NCBI GenBank assembly: GCA_018396615.1
Contig: JAGTQT010000031.1
Location: forward strand, 3,459-14,944
Length of the DNA: 11,486 nt
Direction of reading: 5' to 3'
Origin: Candidatus Bathyarchaeota archaeon
GTDB lineage: Archaea > Thermoproteota > Bathyarchaeia > Bathyarchaeales > Bathycorpusculaceae
A program made the translations under genes and the position numbers. This document shows positions 6,189 through 11,486 of this stretch, one piece after another. The notes beneath the pieces were generated by a model, which ran no database searches, had not been told where the DNA came from, and saw nothing but the letters and a program-made list of their open reading frames with translations. Numbering within the stretch: position 1 is the first letter of the stretch; every line of letters starts with the position of its first letter.

Positions 6189-6736
6189 ATGGTCAAGAAG
6201 GAAAAGTTTACAGTGTACTTTACGGAACCAGGTCCCGAGAATACAGATGAGGTTTTAAAGGCTGTTGCTAGGAGGATTGAAGAGGGAGACATCAAAACCG
6301 TGGTCGTCGCCAGCACATCCGGCAAGAGCGGTGTAAAATTTGCAAGGGCGCTTAAAGGTAAGGCCAAGGTAATAGCGGTATGCATGAAAAGATGAATCCT
6401 GAGTTGAAAGGGGAGGTAGCTAAACTAGGGAGCGTTGCTGTCGATGAAACTCATCTACCCCTCCATAAGAGAGGAATGGATAAGGTTAGGAATAGCTTCT
6501 ACGCCCTTGGTCAAGGGTTTAAAGTCGCCGTAGAAGTGATCTCAATAGCTGTTTATAAAGGACTCATAGAACCTTACAAAGACGTTATAGGGGTTGCTGG
6601 TAGCGGAGAAGGAAGCGACATAGCAATAGTGGCGAGAGCTACTACAACGAAGGAGATTTTCAGCGAGGATCCCCCGAGGAAGCTTGAAGTAAGGGAGATA
6701 ATAGCCATGCCGCTGAAGAAAAAGTGGTGGGAGTAA
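6189..6736 (+). pseudogene. Pyruvate-kinase alpha/beta-domain protein, split by frameshift
   Basis: Two frames together give one protein of about 182 residues, the size of the stand-alone archaeal proteins related to the C-terminal (alpha/beta) domain of pyruvate kinase, whose function is not settled. Frame one (ATG 6189 to TGA 6395) reads FTEPGPENTDEVLKAV and IKTVVVASTSGKSGVKFARA up to KVIAV. Frame two (ATG 6380 to TAA 6736) continues with MHEKMNPELKGEVAKLGS, FYALGQGFKVAVEVISIAV, VIGVAGSGEGSDIAIVARA and LEVREIIAMP. Adding one base before 6380 would join them (VIAV-MHEKM). An AAGGT at 6366-6370 stands nine bases before ATG 6380, so separate coupled translation of the second half is possible. 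Whether this is decay, sequencing error or a true split cannot be settled here. A second small gene overlaps its 3' end. Confidence 0.65.
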
Positions 6737-6945
6737 TAGACAACAACACAAAATACCAACACAAAACAAACTTTGCAACTTCAAAGCGGAAGCTTGAGTT
6801 GGAACGCAAATTCGGAAAGCCTATGGACAATCTTTTAGCCGAGAGAATTGCAGCAGGCAAAAGCGTAAACCAAATCTGCAAGGAATTGAGCATAGGAAAA
6901 CAAACATTCTACAGTTGGACTGAAGAATATCAACTAAAACGTTGA
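6724..6945 (+). CDS. Small helix-turn-helix protein
   Basis: A 73-residue basic protein. Residues about 38-69 (LLAERIAAGKSVNQICKELS, then IGKQTFYSW) form a homeodomain-like/transposase-type helix-turn-helix: helix, SVNQICKEL, turn, then recognition helix KQTFYSW. The upstream part (KYQHKTNFATSKRKLELERK) is basic and reads like protein, so I keep the GTG at 6724 or 6727; an ATG at 6823 would leave only the HTH. It overlaps the end of the PK-C-like gene by 13 bases and converges with the PIN toxin gene, the two overlapping by 12 bases at 6934-6945. It is probably a DNA-binding regulator or a recombinase fragment. Start uncertain. Confidence 0.6.
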   Translation: MVGVIDNNTKYQHKTNFATSKRKLELERKFGKPMDNLLAERIAAGKSVNQICKELSIGKQTFYSWTEEYQLKR

Positions 6946-7491
6946 GGCTGTTCCTTTTTCCTTCCGTTTGCGAGCTATAAGTCTGGCTGCTTCCAATATT
7001 TGCTCGGCTTGTTCCATTCTCAGTTTGTGTCTTTTTTCGCCTAATTCTTTTATGGCTACTTCTATGTCGAAAACTTCAATATAGCCCATGCTTAAGCTTT
7101 CTAACAGCACAGTACAAGTGTTCCAAGTTTTAAGCCCAAACATCCTCGCAAGATTTGAAAGAGCCTTCTCGTCAACCAAAACCTCCGCTTTTCTTTCTCT
7201 TGCAAACAGAAGCGTCTCCGCATCTGCCCCCGATATGTTTTCGTCTTCAGCCAGCCTTTTAGAGGGCTTAGCTAAACGCTTCGGAAAATCTTCAACCTTA
7301 ATCCATCCTTCTTCTATGGCTTTCCCAATGATTTGAGCGTCAGCATGACCGAGCCTAACGCCTTCCTCATAGGCTTCTATCTTCACGTTTGAGGTAATTA
7401 TTACTTGTTTGAAAAGCTTCTTGACGAGGTATAACTTGTTTATTTGGGCTAAATGGATGAGCGGACCAGCATCAGAAACCACGGCTGGCAA
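6934..7491 (-). CDS. PIN-domain toxin, DUF3368 type
   Basis: A 185-residue PIN-fold protein of the DUF3368 kind, normally the nuclease partner of a UPF0175 antitoxin. Acidic positions expected in the active site are present: Asp7 in VVSDAGPLIHLA, Glu39 in KIEAYEEGV, Asp90 in SGADAETL, and Asp107 in LVDEKALSN. The gene looks intact and ends TAG at 6934-6936. TTG at 7491 is the start, five bases after the antitoxin stop. A GGAG stands nine bases upstream inside the antitoxin end, and the product then begins two residues before the first PIN strand. The last 40 residues (about 145-185) are a charged helical extension ending RKRKEKGTASTF. It probably cleaves RNA; the target is unknown. Confidence 0.85.
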   Translation of the reverse strand: MPAVVSDAGPLIHLAQINKLYLVKKLFKQVIITSNVKIEAYEEGVRLGHADAQIIGKAIEEGWIKVEDFPKRLAKPSKRLAEDENISGADAETLLFARERKAEVLVDEKALSNLARMFGLKTWNTCTVLLESLSMGYIEVFDIEVAIKELGEKRHKLRMEQAEQILEAARLIARKRKEKGTASTF

Positions 7492-7496
7492 AGGAC

Positions 7497-7799
7497 TTAA
7501 TCTCCATACTTAGCCTTCAAATATTCGCGTATGCCATCAGAATCCCAATTGACTGGAACGCCTTCCCTCTCCAAAACTTCAAGAAACTCACGCAAAGAAA
7601 CGCCTAAAATCTCAGCCGCACGCCCAGCAGTCAACCTGCCTCCCTGATAAAGGTTAACAACTCTCCTGCGCAATCCGTATTCAATAAACTCTTTAATCAA
7701 CGTGGAACGGTCAACATCCTCAATAACCCTTAAGGCTTCAACCCTTTCCAAATCACGCTTGGACAAGCGAACAGTGACAACAGCGCTTTTCTCCGTCAT
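7497..7799 (-). CDS. RHH-UPF0175 antitoxin for the PIN toxin
   Basis: A 100-residue two-part protein. Residues 6-48 (VVTVRLSKRDLERVEALRVI ... STLIKEFIEYGLRRR) are a ribbon-helix-helix DNA-binding domain. Residues about 49-100 (YQGGRLTAGRAAEILGVSLR ... LEREGVPVNWD) match the UPF0175 family, in which a small HTH-like unit recruits the toxin. Pairs of this antitoxin and a DUF3368 PIN protein are a recognised archaeal toxin-antitoxin arrangement, and the RHH domain would repress the operon. ATG 7799 has GGGAT six bases upstream. An AT-rich stretch on the reverse strand near 7812-7823 could be its TATA box. The stop TAA at 7497-7499 leaves five bases before the toxin. Confidence 0.85.
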   Translation of the reverse strand: MTEKSAVVTVRLSKRDLERVEALRVIEDVDRSTLIKEFIEYGLRRRVVNLYQGGRLTAGRAAEILGVSLREFLEVLEREGVPVNWDSDGIREYLKAKYGD

Positions 7800-7897
7800 G
7801 TTTATCCCAAAATAATATAGAATACAATGTAATACATAAGGCTTCGCAAACAGCCACTTGCTGAACTTAATCTATGTGCACATGAAACTTTAAAGCA

Positions 7898-8149
7898 TTG
7901 CTGCGTGACGGACCTGAAAACATTCCGATTCTTGAACAATTCAGGCAGATCGCGAAGCGTGAAGCTGGTCCAAGAGGCTTCAGCCAAGTTTTGGTCAAGG
8001 CTATGGAGGAGTACAACAAACGCCACAGTATAGGTAAACCTCAACTACTAATAACACATTACGTTAAACCTGAAAGCCCACAGCCCATGCGTGTTTTATG
8101 CTCTTACTGTAATGAGGCAAAGCTAACGACGAGGACCGAGAGCTTATAG
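7898..8149 (+). pseudogene. RHH-like DNA-binding protein fragment with Cys pair
   Basis: The frame from TTG 7898 reads PENIPILEQFRQIAKREAGP, RGFSQVLVKAMEEYNKRH, and then HYVKPESPQPMRVLCSYCNE. Two helices with a turn between resemble a ribbon-helix-helix protein, followed by a linker and a CxxC that usually begins a zinc ribbon. There is no Shine-Dalgarno and no conventional start; the upstream frame is closed by TGA at 7883-7885. After CSYCNEA (about 8118) the sequence stops resembling this protein and enters a caspase-like fragment in another frame. Both ends are therefore lost. It is likely a regulator remnant of a mobile element; I cannot name the family with certainty. Confidence 0.5.
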
Positions 8150-8163
8150 ATAAAGCAATAGTT
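8116..8163 (+). pseudogene. Caspase-like fragment at a gene junction
   Basis: These 16 codons read GKANDEDRELIDKAIV and match GRANDGDKELIDEAIV of the caspase-like remnant at 5656-5703 at 12 of 16 residues, while many codons differ at the third base. They follow two stops in this frame (TAA TGA) and run without a break into the rhomboid-like sequence. It appears to be a piece of a second, diverged caspase-like gene trapped between two other fragments. Confidence 0.55.
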
Positions 8164-8600
8164 CGAACCTTTGAGAGGGTTGCGGGCCAGGCGAGGTTTC
8201 TAACAGCCTTCTTTGCTGGGGGAGTGCTCTCTTTCATTTTGAGCATACCCTTCTACAGGAGGGATATTGTTATGGTCGGCTCCTCAGCTGCTCTCTTCTC
8301 GGTAGCCTCAGCCGACATGTTGATAACACCTATGACCTTCTCCATAATGTTTTTAGCACCTGTAGGGGCTGTCGCCATACCTACCTTCTATATAATCTCG
8401 CATCGATCTACTTTGGGGTCTCCGGCAGCGTAGCCTACATATCACATGCGATCGGCTTCATCATAGGATTACCCTTCGGAATAGCTTGGAGTAAGAGTTG
8501 GACGAGAAACCTTGCAACATCGATACTGCTCCTACTGGTGTATATTGTTATCTTGTGGGTTCTCTCCGTGATAGTCAAGGTCAATGTAATATCCTTTTGA
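8164..8600 (+). pseudogene. Rhomboid-family intramembrane protease, C-terminal half, frameshifted
   Basis: The reading frame from 8164 gives TFERVAGQARFLTAFFAGGV, a second helix, VGSSAALFSVASADML (catalytic Ser in a G-S-S-A motif, TCA at 8284-8286) and FSIMFLAPVGAVAIP. A shift of frame near 8380-8390 then restores LLYNLASIYFGVSGSVAYIS, HAIGFIIGLPFG (catalytic His at 8444-8446) and a final hydrophobic helix ending at TGA 8600. Both residues of the rhomboid Ser-His dyad are present, though in different frames. The N-terminal helices are absent, replaced by the caspase-like fragment, so this cannot make a whole protease. TFERVAGQAR corresponds to the cytoplasmic loop before the Ser-bearing helices, the usual FEr..G.. 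pattern. Confidence 0.7.
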
Positions 8601-8613
8601 ATTTTTTAGGAAT

Positions 8614-8781
8614 ATGCGGATCATTCGAGATTGGAAGATTCTGAATCTGAAATGGTCTGACTTGTCTAGCAGGGAATCTCTGGGGCACTCGTTTGAACTG
8701 TTCATGAAGTGTATTATGCGAAAGATCAGTGAACGATTCAGAATTTCCATTGACCGCGATGATTTTAATGTGACTGCTTGA
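8614..8781 (+). CDS. Small unknown ORF
   Basis: A 55-residue frame begins MRIIRDWKILNLKWSDLSSR and contains FELFMKCIMRKISERFRISI, ending at TGA 8781. It has a protein-like mix of charged and hydrophobic residues and an AGGA four bases upstream, 13 bases after the rhomboid stop. The opposite strand also carries a longer open frame here, but that one is rich in Ser/Pro/His and looks like chance. No family recognised; it may be a fragment. Confidence 0.3.
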   Translation: MRIIRDWKILNLKWSDLSSRESLGHSFELFMKCIMRKISERFRISIDRDDFNVTA

Positions 8782-8810
8782 CGATGGAGCTGGGACCTTA
8801 CTGTAATTGT

Positions 8811-9233
8811 TTAATGATGCCATGCTTTCTCGCTCTTCCTCAATTTCTCCTTGGGTTCCCATGTGAATCTCCACAAACCTCTCCCGAAGGATTCAACAGC
8901 GATCTCCATCTCATCTGCCAGTTTGTCGTTGATAAACGGCTCAACGGCTAGGGAGGAGACCACGATATCGACCGGCGCCGCCTTCGATTCACCATCTTCC
9001 GTTACGACGCTTACCTTTGCCGCTCTTGGATAAAGCCAAGCCCTCAAAGGGCCACCTGCAGTATCCAACGTCACCTCCGAGGCTCCTTGAGGTGGCCAGA
9101 AGCCAAGTTTAACAGCTAAATCGATTGGAACGAGCAGTTGAGGTGTTGGGGCCTCATAACCACTGTTAAGGAGTGCTACAGTTTCAACAGATCTTTCGCC
9201 AGCACTAACCTTTAGCCTCAGCCTCACGGCCAT
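8811..9233 (-). CDS. Retropepsin-like protein with Asn in place of catalytic Asp
   Basis: A 140-residue protein that I read as an aspartic-protease-like (retropepsin-type) fold. It has an N-terminal beta strand (VRLRLKVSAGERSVETVALL), the flap-type motif ALLNSGYEAPTPQLLVP (20-36) where a retropepsin would have D-[ST]-G, then LAVKLGFWP, beta strands with DTAGGPLRAW, and VDIVVSSLAVEPFIN followed by GRGLWRFTWE. The catalytic Asp position is Asn23, so it may bind and not cut. Similar archaeal proteins with NSG are known to me by pattern, so this may be typical of the family. ATG 9233 has AAGGTG seven bases upstream; a longer start at 9305 lacks one. Its GC content is visibly higher than that of neighbouring genes, suggesting separate origin. 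Confidence 0.6.
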   Translation of the reverse strand: MAVRLRLKVSAGERSVETVALLNSGYEAPTPQLLVPIDLAVKLGFWPPQGASEVTLDTAGGPLRAWLYPRAAKVSVVTEDGESKAAPVDIVVSSLAVEPFINDKLADEMEIAVESFGRGLWRFTWEPKEKLRKSEKAWHH

Positions 9234-9305
9234 CGGTAAGCACCTTAACCCTGCCGACGTGGCCGAGAATTCTAAAAGCGATTCGGCCGACGAAGATCCT
9301 TCCAT

Positions 9306-9742
9306 CCCCGGAAGACATGCGATATACCCATATGAATTGCATCATCCAAAAATTTATGTCTTTTGCATATTATAAAGTCAGGTCAGCCACATACACAGTG
9401 TCTTCAATAGGGGATGTTGCGTATCTTAATATATGTATTTGAATCTGTGCGTTCCGTAGATTGTATTGTGGTGGGTGTGATCGTCTGTGATTTTGCCGTT
9501 CACCCCCCCACCCCCTACCCCCTTTGGCTGGTTGGAGGATTTATAGGCTTTAGAAGTATACGTGAAAAGTATATGTTTATCTGCAATATATCGAGTCTAT
9601 TCAGGGAAAGTCAATCGGTGGATTTGGCAATGTTCACAGCTTTTCTCAACTTCACCTTTTTCATAGAAGCAATCGAGAATGATGTGTAAATCACGTTAGA
9701 TCAATCTTATGAAACGTTTAATGTTGAGAAGCACATAAGTTA
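9306..9742. other. Region without a supported gene
   Basis: A frame from ATG 9414 to TAA 9689 is open on the plus strand (91 residues) but is low-complexity through the C-rich tract, shows no family features and has only a weak ribosome site (AGGGG adjoining the ATG). CATATTATAAAG at about 9366-9376 is TATA-like. I see nothing else. Confidence 0.5.
9503..9522. repeat. C-rich tract (G-quadruplex potential on minus strand)
   Basis: Runs of seven, five and five C separated by A and TA. The reverse strand reads G5-TA-G5-T-G7, and the seven-G run can supply two G3 tracts, so a four-tract quadruplex is possible. Its function is unknown. Confidence 0.6.
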
Positions 9743-9799
9743 CTACGGAGAGATGAGGTCAGCAGATAGTTTTCTTTCACATTTGAGACAGAAAGGCAT
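9743..9799 (-). pseudogene. Truncated second copy of zinc-ribbon gene start
   Basis: From ATG 9799 the minus strand reads MPFCLKCERKLSADLISP and then stops at TAG. The first 12 residues match the zinc-ribbon membrane protein at 5277 except Gly8 to Glu; the second Cys pair and the membrane helix are gone. The upstream leader is also similar. It is a leftover 5' gene end and not a functional protein. Confidence 0.6.
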
Positions 9800-9880
9800 T
9801 CCTGCCACCGACTTTCTACTCAAAACCAGCAAACAAAAACATATCAGAATTGCTTAAAGCTTCGGGTGGTAAATCTAGGA
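9763..9880 (-). repeat. Dispersed repeat, copy B
   Basis: This matches 5241-5345 from CAGATAGTTTTCT to CTTCGGG, with scattered substitutions, and its last bases (TTCGGGTGGTAAATCTAGG) match 5369-5388. Compared with copy A, about 25 bases are missing between the two matching blocks. It has the same orientation as copy A. Confidence 0.7.
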
Positions 9881-9904
9881 TGATGCTACATCTACTGTGA
9901 AGAA

Positions 9905-10156
9905 ATGCATGAAAATAATATAACGTTGAAAGTTGAGATCCACGAACATTGTCAAAAATTTAGAGGACAAAAAATCCACAGATAGTAGGCCAACTCTTAC
10001 AAAGCAACTATTCAAACCAAGCCGAAGCATACTTGTCACCAGATCCTTGTGACAACCGAAAAGCTTAGAGACGAGAAGAATCCTTGGAGAAATGTGACAA
10101 GGGTACATGAAAAGGTTTCGGTCATAATAACAGTATACTCCGCCTCACAGCTATAG
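9905..10156 (+). pseudogene. Possible relict ORF with tandem TAG codons
   Basis: The frame from ATG 9905 reads MHENNITLKVEIHEHCQKFR and GQKIHR, then TAG TAG (9983-9988), then QILVTTEKLRDEKNPWRNVT and RVHEKVSVIITVYSAS to TAG 10156. The second half reads like real protein. No family recognised and no Shine-Dalgarno. It lies in an otherwise empty stretch (9881-10469), where I see no other gene. Confidence 0.22.
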
Positions 10157-10400
10157 GGTTCAATAGTAGATTTGAAACTCAAACTTCTAAAAATCCCTTA
10201 ACTACTTCCCAAAAAAATAAACACGTTTTGGTGGACTGGACCTTACCCGCACTTAATTAGTTGCGAGTCCGATTTATTTCTCTTTAAAATCAATAGGAGA
10301 CCTTCATTCGAACTGCAAGCACAGAATGCTTGATCCATGATCAATGCTAAATCGATTCATCACTGAGGCTTAAAGTTGATTGTAAATCAGCGAAAGCATT

Positions 10401-10415
10401 AGAACCTAAGGTTCT
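10401..10415. promoter_or_regulatory. Perfect inverted repeat upstream of vapB-like remnant
   Basis: AGAACC-TAA-GGTTCT is a six-base perfect palindrome 55 bases before the AbrB-type antitoxin start. Toxin-antitoxin operons commonly carry an autoregulatory operator here, so this is a candidate binding site. It has only one copy. Confidence 0.3.
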
Positions 10416-10469
10416 CGACTATTCCGTCTGAAAACCTTAAGAGTGGGACATAATTAACTAAACAATATA

Positions 10470-10695
10470 ATGGGAAAAATGGAAACAGTGGTCGAGATGG
10501 ATGCCAAGGGCCGAATAATAATCCCTTCAAGTTTAAGGCGGGGACTGGAAAAGAATGGTATTGAGGATGGTGGGCGACCACCTCGAGTTAATACCTCTCC
10601 CTAACCCACGTTCCATTAAAGGCAAGTATAAGATCGACGGTAGAATAGAGGATATAGAGGAACTTCAAGAGCAGAAGCTGCTGGAGCGAGTCTGA
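10470..10695 (+). pseudogene. AbrB-type (VapB) antitoxin, frameshifted
   Basis: From ATG 10470 the frame reads METVVEMDAKGRIIIPSSLR (second Met onward), the standard SpoVT-AbrB swapped-hairpin DNA-binding motif with KGRIIIP, then RGLEKNGIED. It runs off into PPRVN and stops at TAA 10604. In the next frame from 10567 the rest of the protein appears: MVGDHLELIPLPNPRSIKGK and then IEDIEELQEQKLLERV, ending TGA 10695. Comparison with the usual spacing after the IED turn suggests a deletion of a dozen or so bases plus the frameshift. It is followed at 10706 by a broken PIN toxin, so this is a dead vapBC operon. The acidic C-terminal helix is the toxin-binding tail. Confidence 0.75.
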
Positions 10696-10705
10696 GAAGT
10701 CAAGA

Positions 10706-11136
10706 GTGCCGACGAGGCTTGTCGTCGATACCGTCTTATTCATCTCATATTTGAGGGACGTGAGTTGTCCGATAGAGCTGAAATAATAATGGATAGAGCC
10801 CTAACCAAGAAAACCTTACTCTTAGCCTCTTCAGAGATGTATGACGACCTTATAACTGCTTACCGGACATAGGGATACAAGCCGGATGAGGTAAGGAACA
10901 TACTCCTTGATCTCCGGGCAATACCTCATGAGGTAGTACCCACAACCCTAAATATAGCGATTCTCGCCATGGATCTTTACTCGAAGTATGGCGGCAGTAG
11001 GAGACTACATTACTTCGACGCCTTCCATGTGTCGACAGCGTCGACAATAGGCGAACCGTTGATCACAAGCGACAAGTTCATTATCGAAAACGCAAGAGAT
11101 TTGATGGTAGAAGCAATCGATTTGAAAGAAATTTAA
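10706..11136 (+). pseudogene. PIN-domain (VapC-like) toxin, frameshift and in-frame TAG
   Basis: GTG 10706 begins PTRLVVDTVLFISYL with the first PIN aspartate, 11 bases after the antitoxin stop. A lost base at about 10752-10755 moves the frame: ISY-FEGRELSDRAEIIMDRAL is the natural reading. Then come LLLASSEMYDDLITAYRT, a TAG at 10870-10872 where the family would have Lys, GYKPDEVRNILLDLRAIPHE, SRRLHYFDAFHVSTAS (third acidic position) and EPLITSDKFIIENARDL (fourth), ending TAA 11136. All four PIN acidic positions are traceable, but the gene needs at least two repairs. It ends seven bases before the tRNA gene on the other strand. Confidence 0.8.
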
Positions 11137-11143
11137 AAATTAG

Positions 11144-11253
11144 TGGACCGGGCGGGATTTGAACCCGCGACCTTCCGGTTTTTTGGTTTCCCTTGCAAAC
11201 CGGACGTTCCTTGGCCCCAACATGGCTGGTATACCAGACTGAACTACCGGCCC
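11144..11253 (-). tRNA. tRNA-Ala(UGC) with anticodon-loop intron and enlarged D-loop
   Basis: The reverse strand folds as a tRNA. The acceptor stem is GGGCCGG/CCGGTCC with a G3-U70 pair, the alanine identity signal. The D-stem is GTTC/GAAC, the anticodon stem TCCGG/CCGGA with loop TTTGCAA (anticodon UGC at 11195-11197), and the T-stem GCGGG/CCCGC with TTCAAAT. A 14-base intron (11180-11193) follows position 37. Around it a bulge-helix-bulge can be drawn: bulge CAA, four-pair helix TTTG/CAAA, bulge AAA, each cut after its second base. The D-loop (11210-11240) is 31 bases against the usual 8-11, so about 20 extra bases are probably a second, non-canonical intron, but I could not fix its ends. 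CCA is not encoded. Confidence 0.9.
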
Positions 11254-11367
11254 AAACCTTCCATCTACCTCATTTTCCGCTTGAGTGCCTAGTTATTGGA
11301 ATGTTGAAGTGGCTAATATCGATTTAGATTCTCTCCTTGACGTATGATATATGGGTGTGATGTGTCG

Positions 11368-11382
11368 ACGAGTTAAACTCGT
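11368..11382. repeat. Perfect inverted repeat
   Basis: ACGAGTT-A-AACTCGT is a seven-base perfect palindrome around one A, in the non-coding 11254-11486 that ends the window. It could be an operator or a small hairpin for a gene beyond the window. Nothing else is recognisable in that stretch. Confidence 0.4.
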
Positions 11383-11486
11383 AAATGAGCCGATTGTTAT
11401 ACATACAAGTTTGGATTCAGTATATTTTGATCTAACCCATACTTTTAATGGCTTTTATGCAGAGTGCTCTGAACCCTTCAGGGACC

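Noticed and set aside
8581..8874. 97-residue minus-strand frame overlapping the retropepsin-like gene end.
   Set aside because: Rich in Ser/Pro/His/Asn with no family features, overlaps the well-supported gene at 8811-9233, and a more protein-like frame lies on the plus strand.
9875..10108. 77-residue minus-strand frame.
   Set aside because: Hydrophobic and Cys/Phe-rich with no motif or ribosome site; the plus-strand relict frame reads more like protein.
3829..10872. In-frame TAG codons in the small ORF (3829), integrase (4909), relict ORF (9983, 9986) and PIN toxin (10870), suggesting TAG recoding (for example pyrrolysine).
   Set aside because: mfnE, the SpeD-like gene, relB, relE, the DUF3368 toxin and the zinc-ribbon gene all end normally at TAG at family-typical lengths, and most of the TAG-containing genes also have frameshifts. 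Decay explains them better.
2742..11486. CRISPR array or regularly spaced repeats.
   Set aside because: No short repeat recurs at regular spacing; the only clear repeat is the two-copy dispersed one.

Overview
The window is archaeal. Evidence: methanofuran-biosynthesis genes (H4MPT-linked C1 metabolism), Shine-Dalgarno sites of the GGAGG/GGTGA type, AT-rich TATA-like boxes about 45-50 bases before starts, and a tRNA with introns and no encoded CCA. The mix of families (archaeal-type tyrosine integrase, RelBE, DUF3368 PIN, caspase-like and rhomboid fragments, zinc-ribbon membrane proteins) fits an uncultured Bathyarchaeia-like lineage best, but that placement is inference from memory of families, not a database result.

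Layout. Bases 1-2741 are an ordinary core block. A 5'-truncated mfnF overlaps mfnE, and both point toward mfnB on the opposite strand. Together they encode three enzymes for the furan part of methanofuran. mfnB is divergent from a SpeD-like (AdoMet decarboxylase family) gene that keeps the Glu-Ser processing site but has Tyr where the usual histidine is. Bases 2742-11136 are accessory DNA dominated by broken genes: an ECF-S-like membrane protein, an intact relBE-type pair, a frameshifted two-helix membrane protein, a badly damaged tyrosine integrase, a small zinc-ribbon membrane protein, a caspase-like remnant, a split pyruvate-kinase-C-like protein, a small HTH protein, an intact RHH-UPF0175/PIN pair, a three-part scar joining RHH, caspase-like and rhomboid fragments, a retropepsin-like protein, about 1.2 kb of mostly non-coding DNA, and a decayed AbrB/PIN vapBC pair. 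At 11144-11253 lies a tRNA-Ala(UGC) with a 14-base anticodon-loop intron and a D-loop enlarged by about 20 bases.

How it fits together. The mfn block makes a C1 carrier cofactor. The rest looks like an old integration zone between the mfn/speD block and a tRNA gene. An integrase remnant, three toxin-antitoxin loci (two intact, one dead), a dispersed repeat made from the 5' end of a zinc-ribbon gene, and many single-base frameshifts and in-frame TAG codons all suggest repeated insertion followed by decay. Because several lesions are single-base, some could be sequencing or assembly errors, but the intact genes interspersed among them argue that at least part of the decay is real. I do not see a clear new multi-gene system. 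The best leads are the diverged SpeD, the tRNA with a probable second intron, the RHH/caspase/rhomboid mosaic, and the retropepsin-like protein with Asn at its Asp position.
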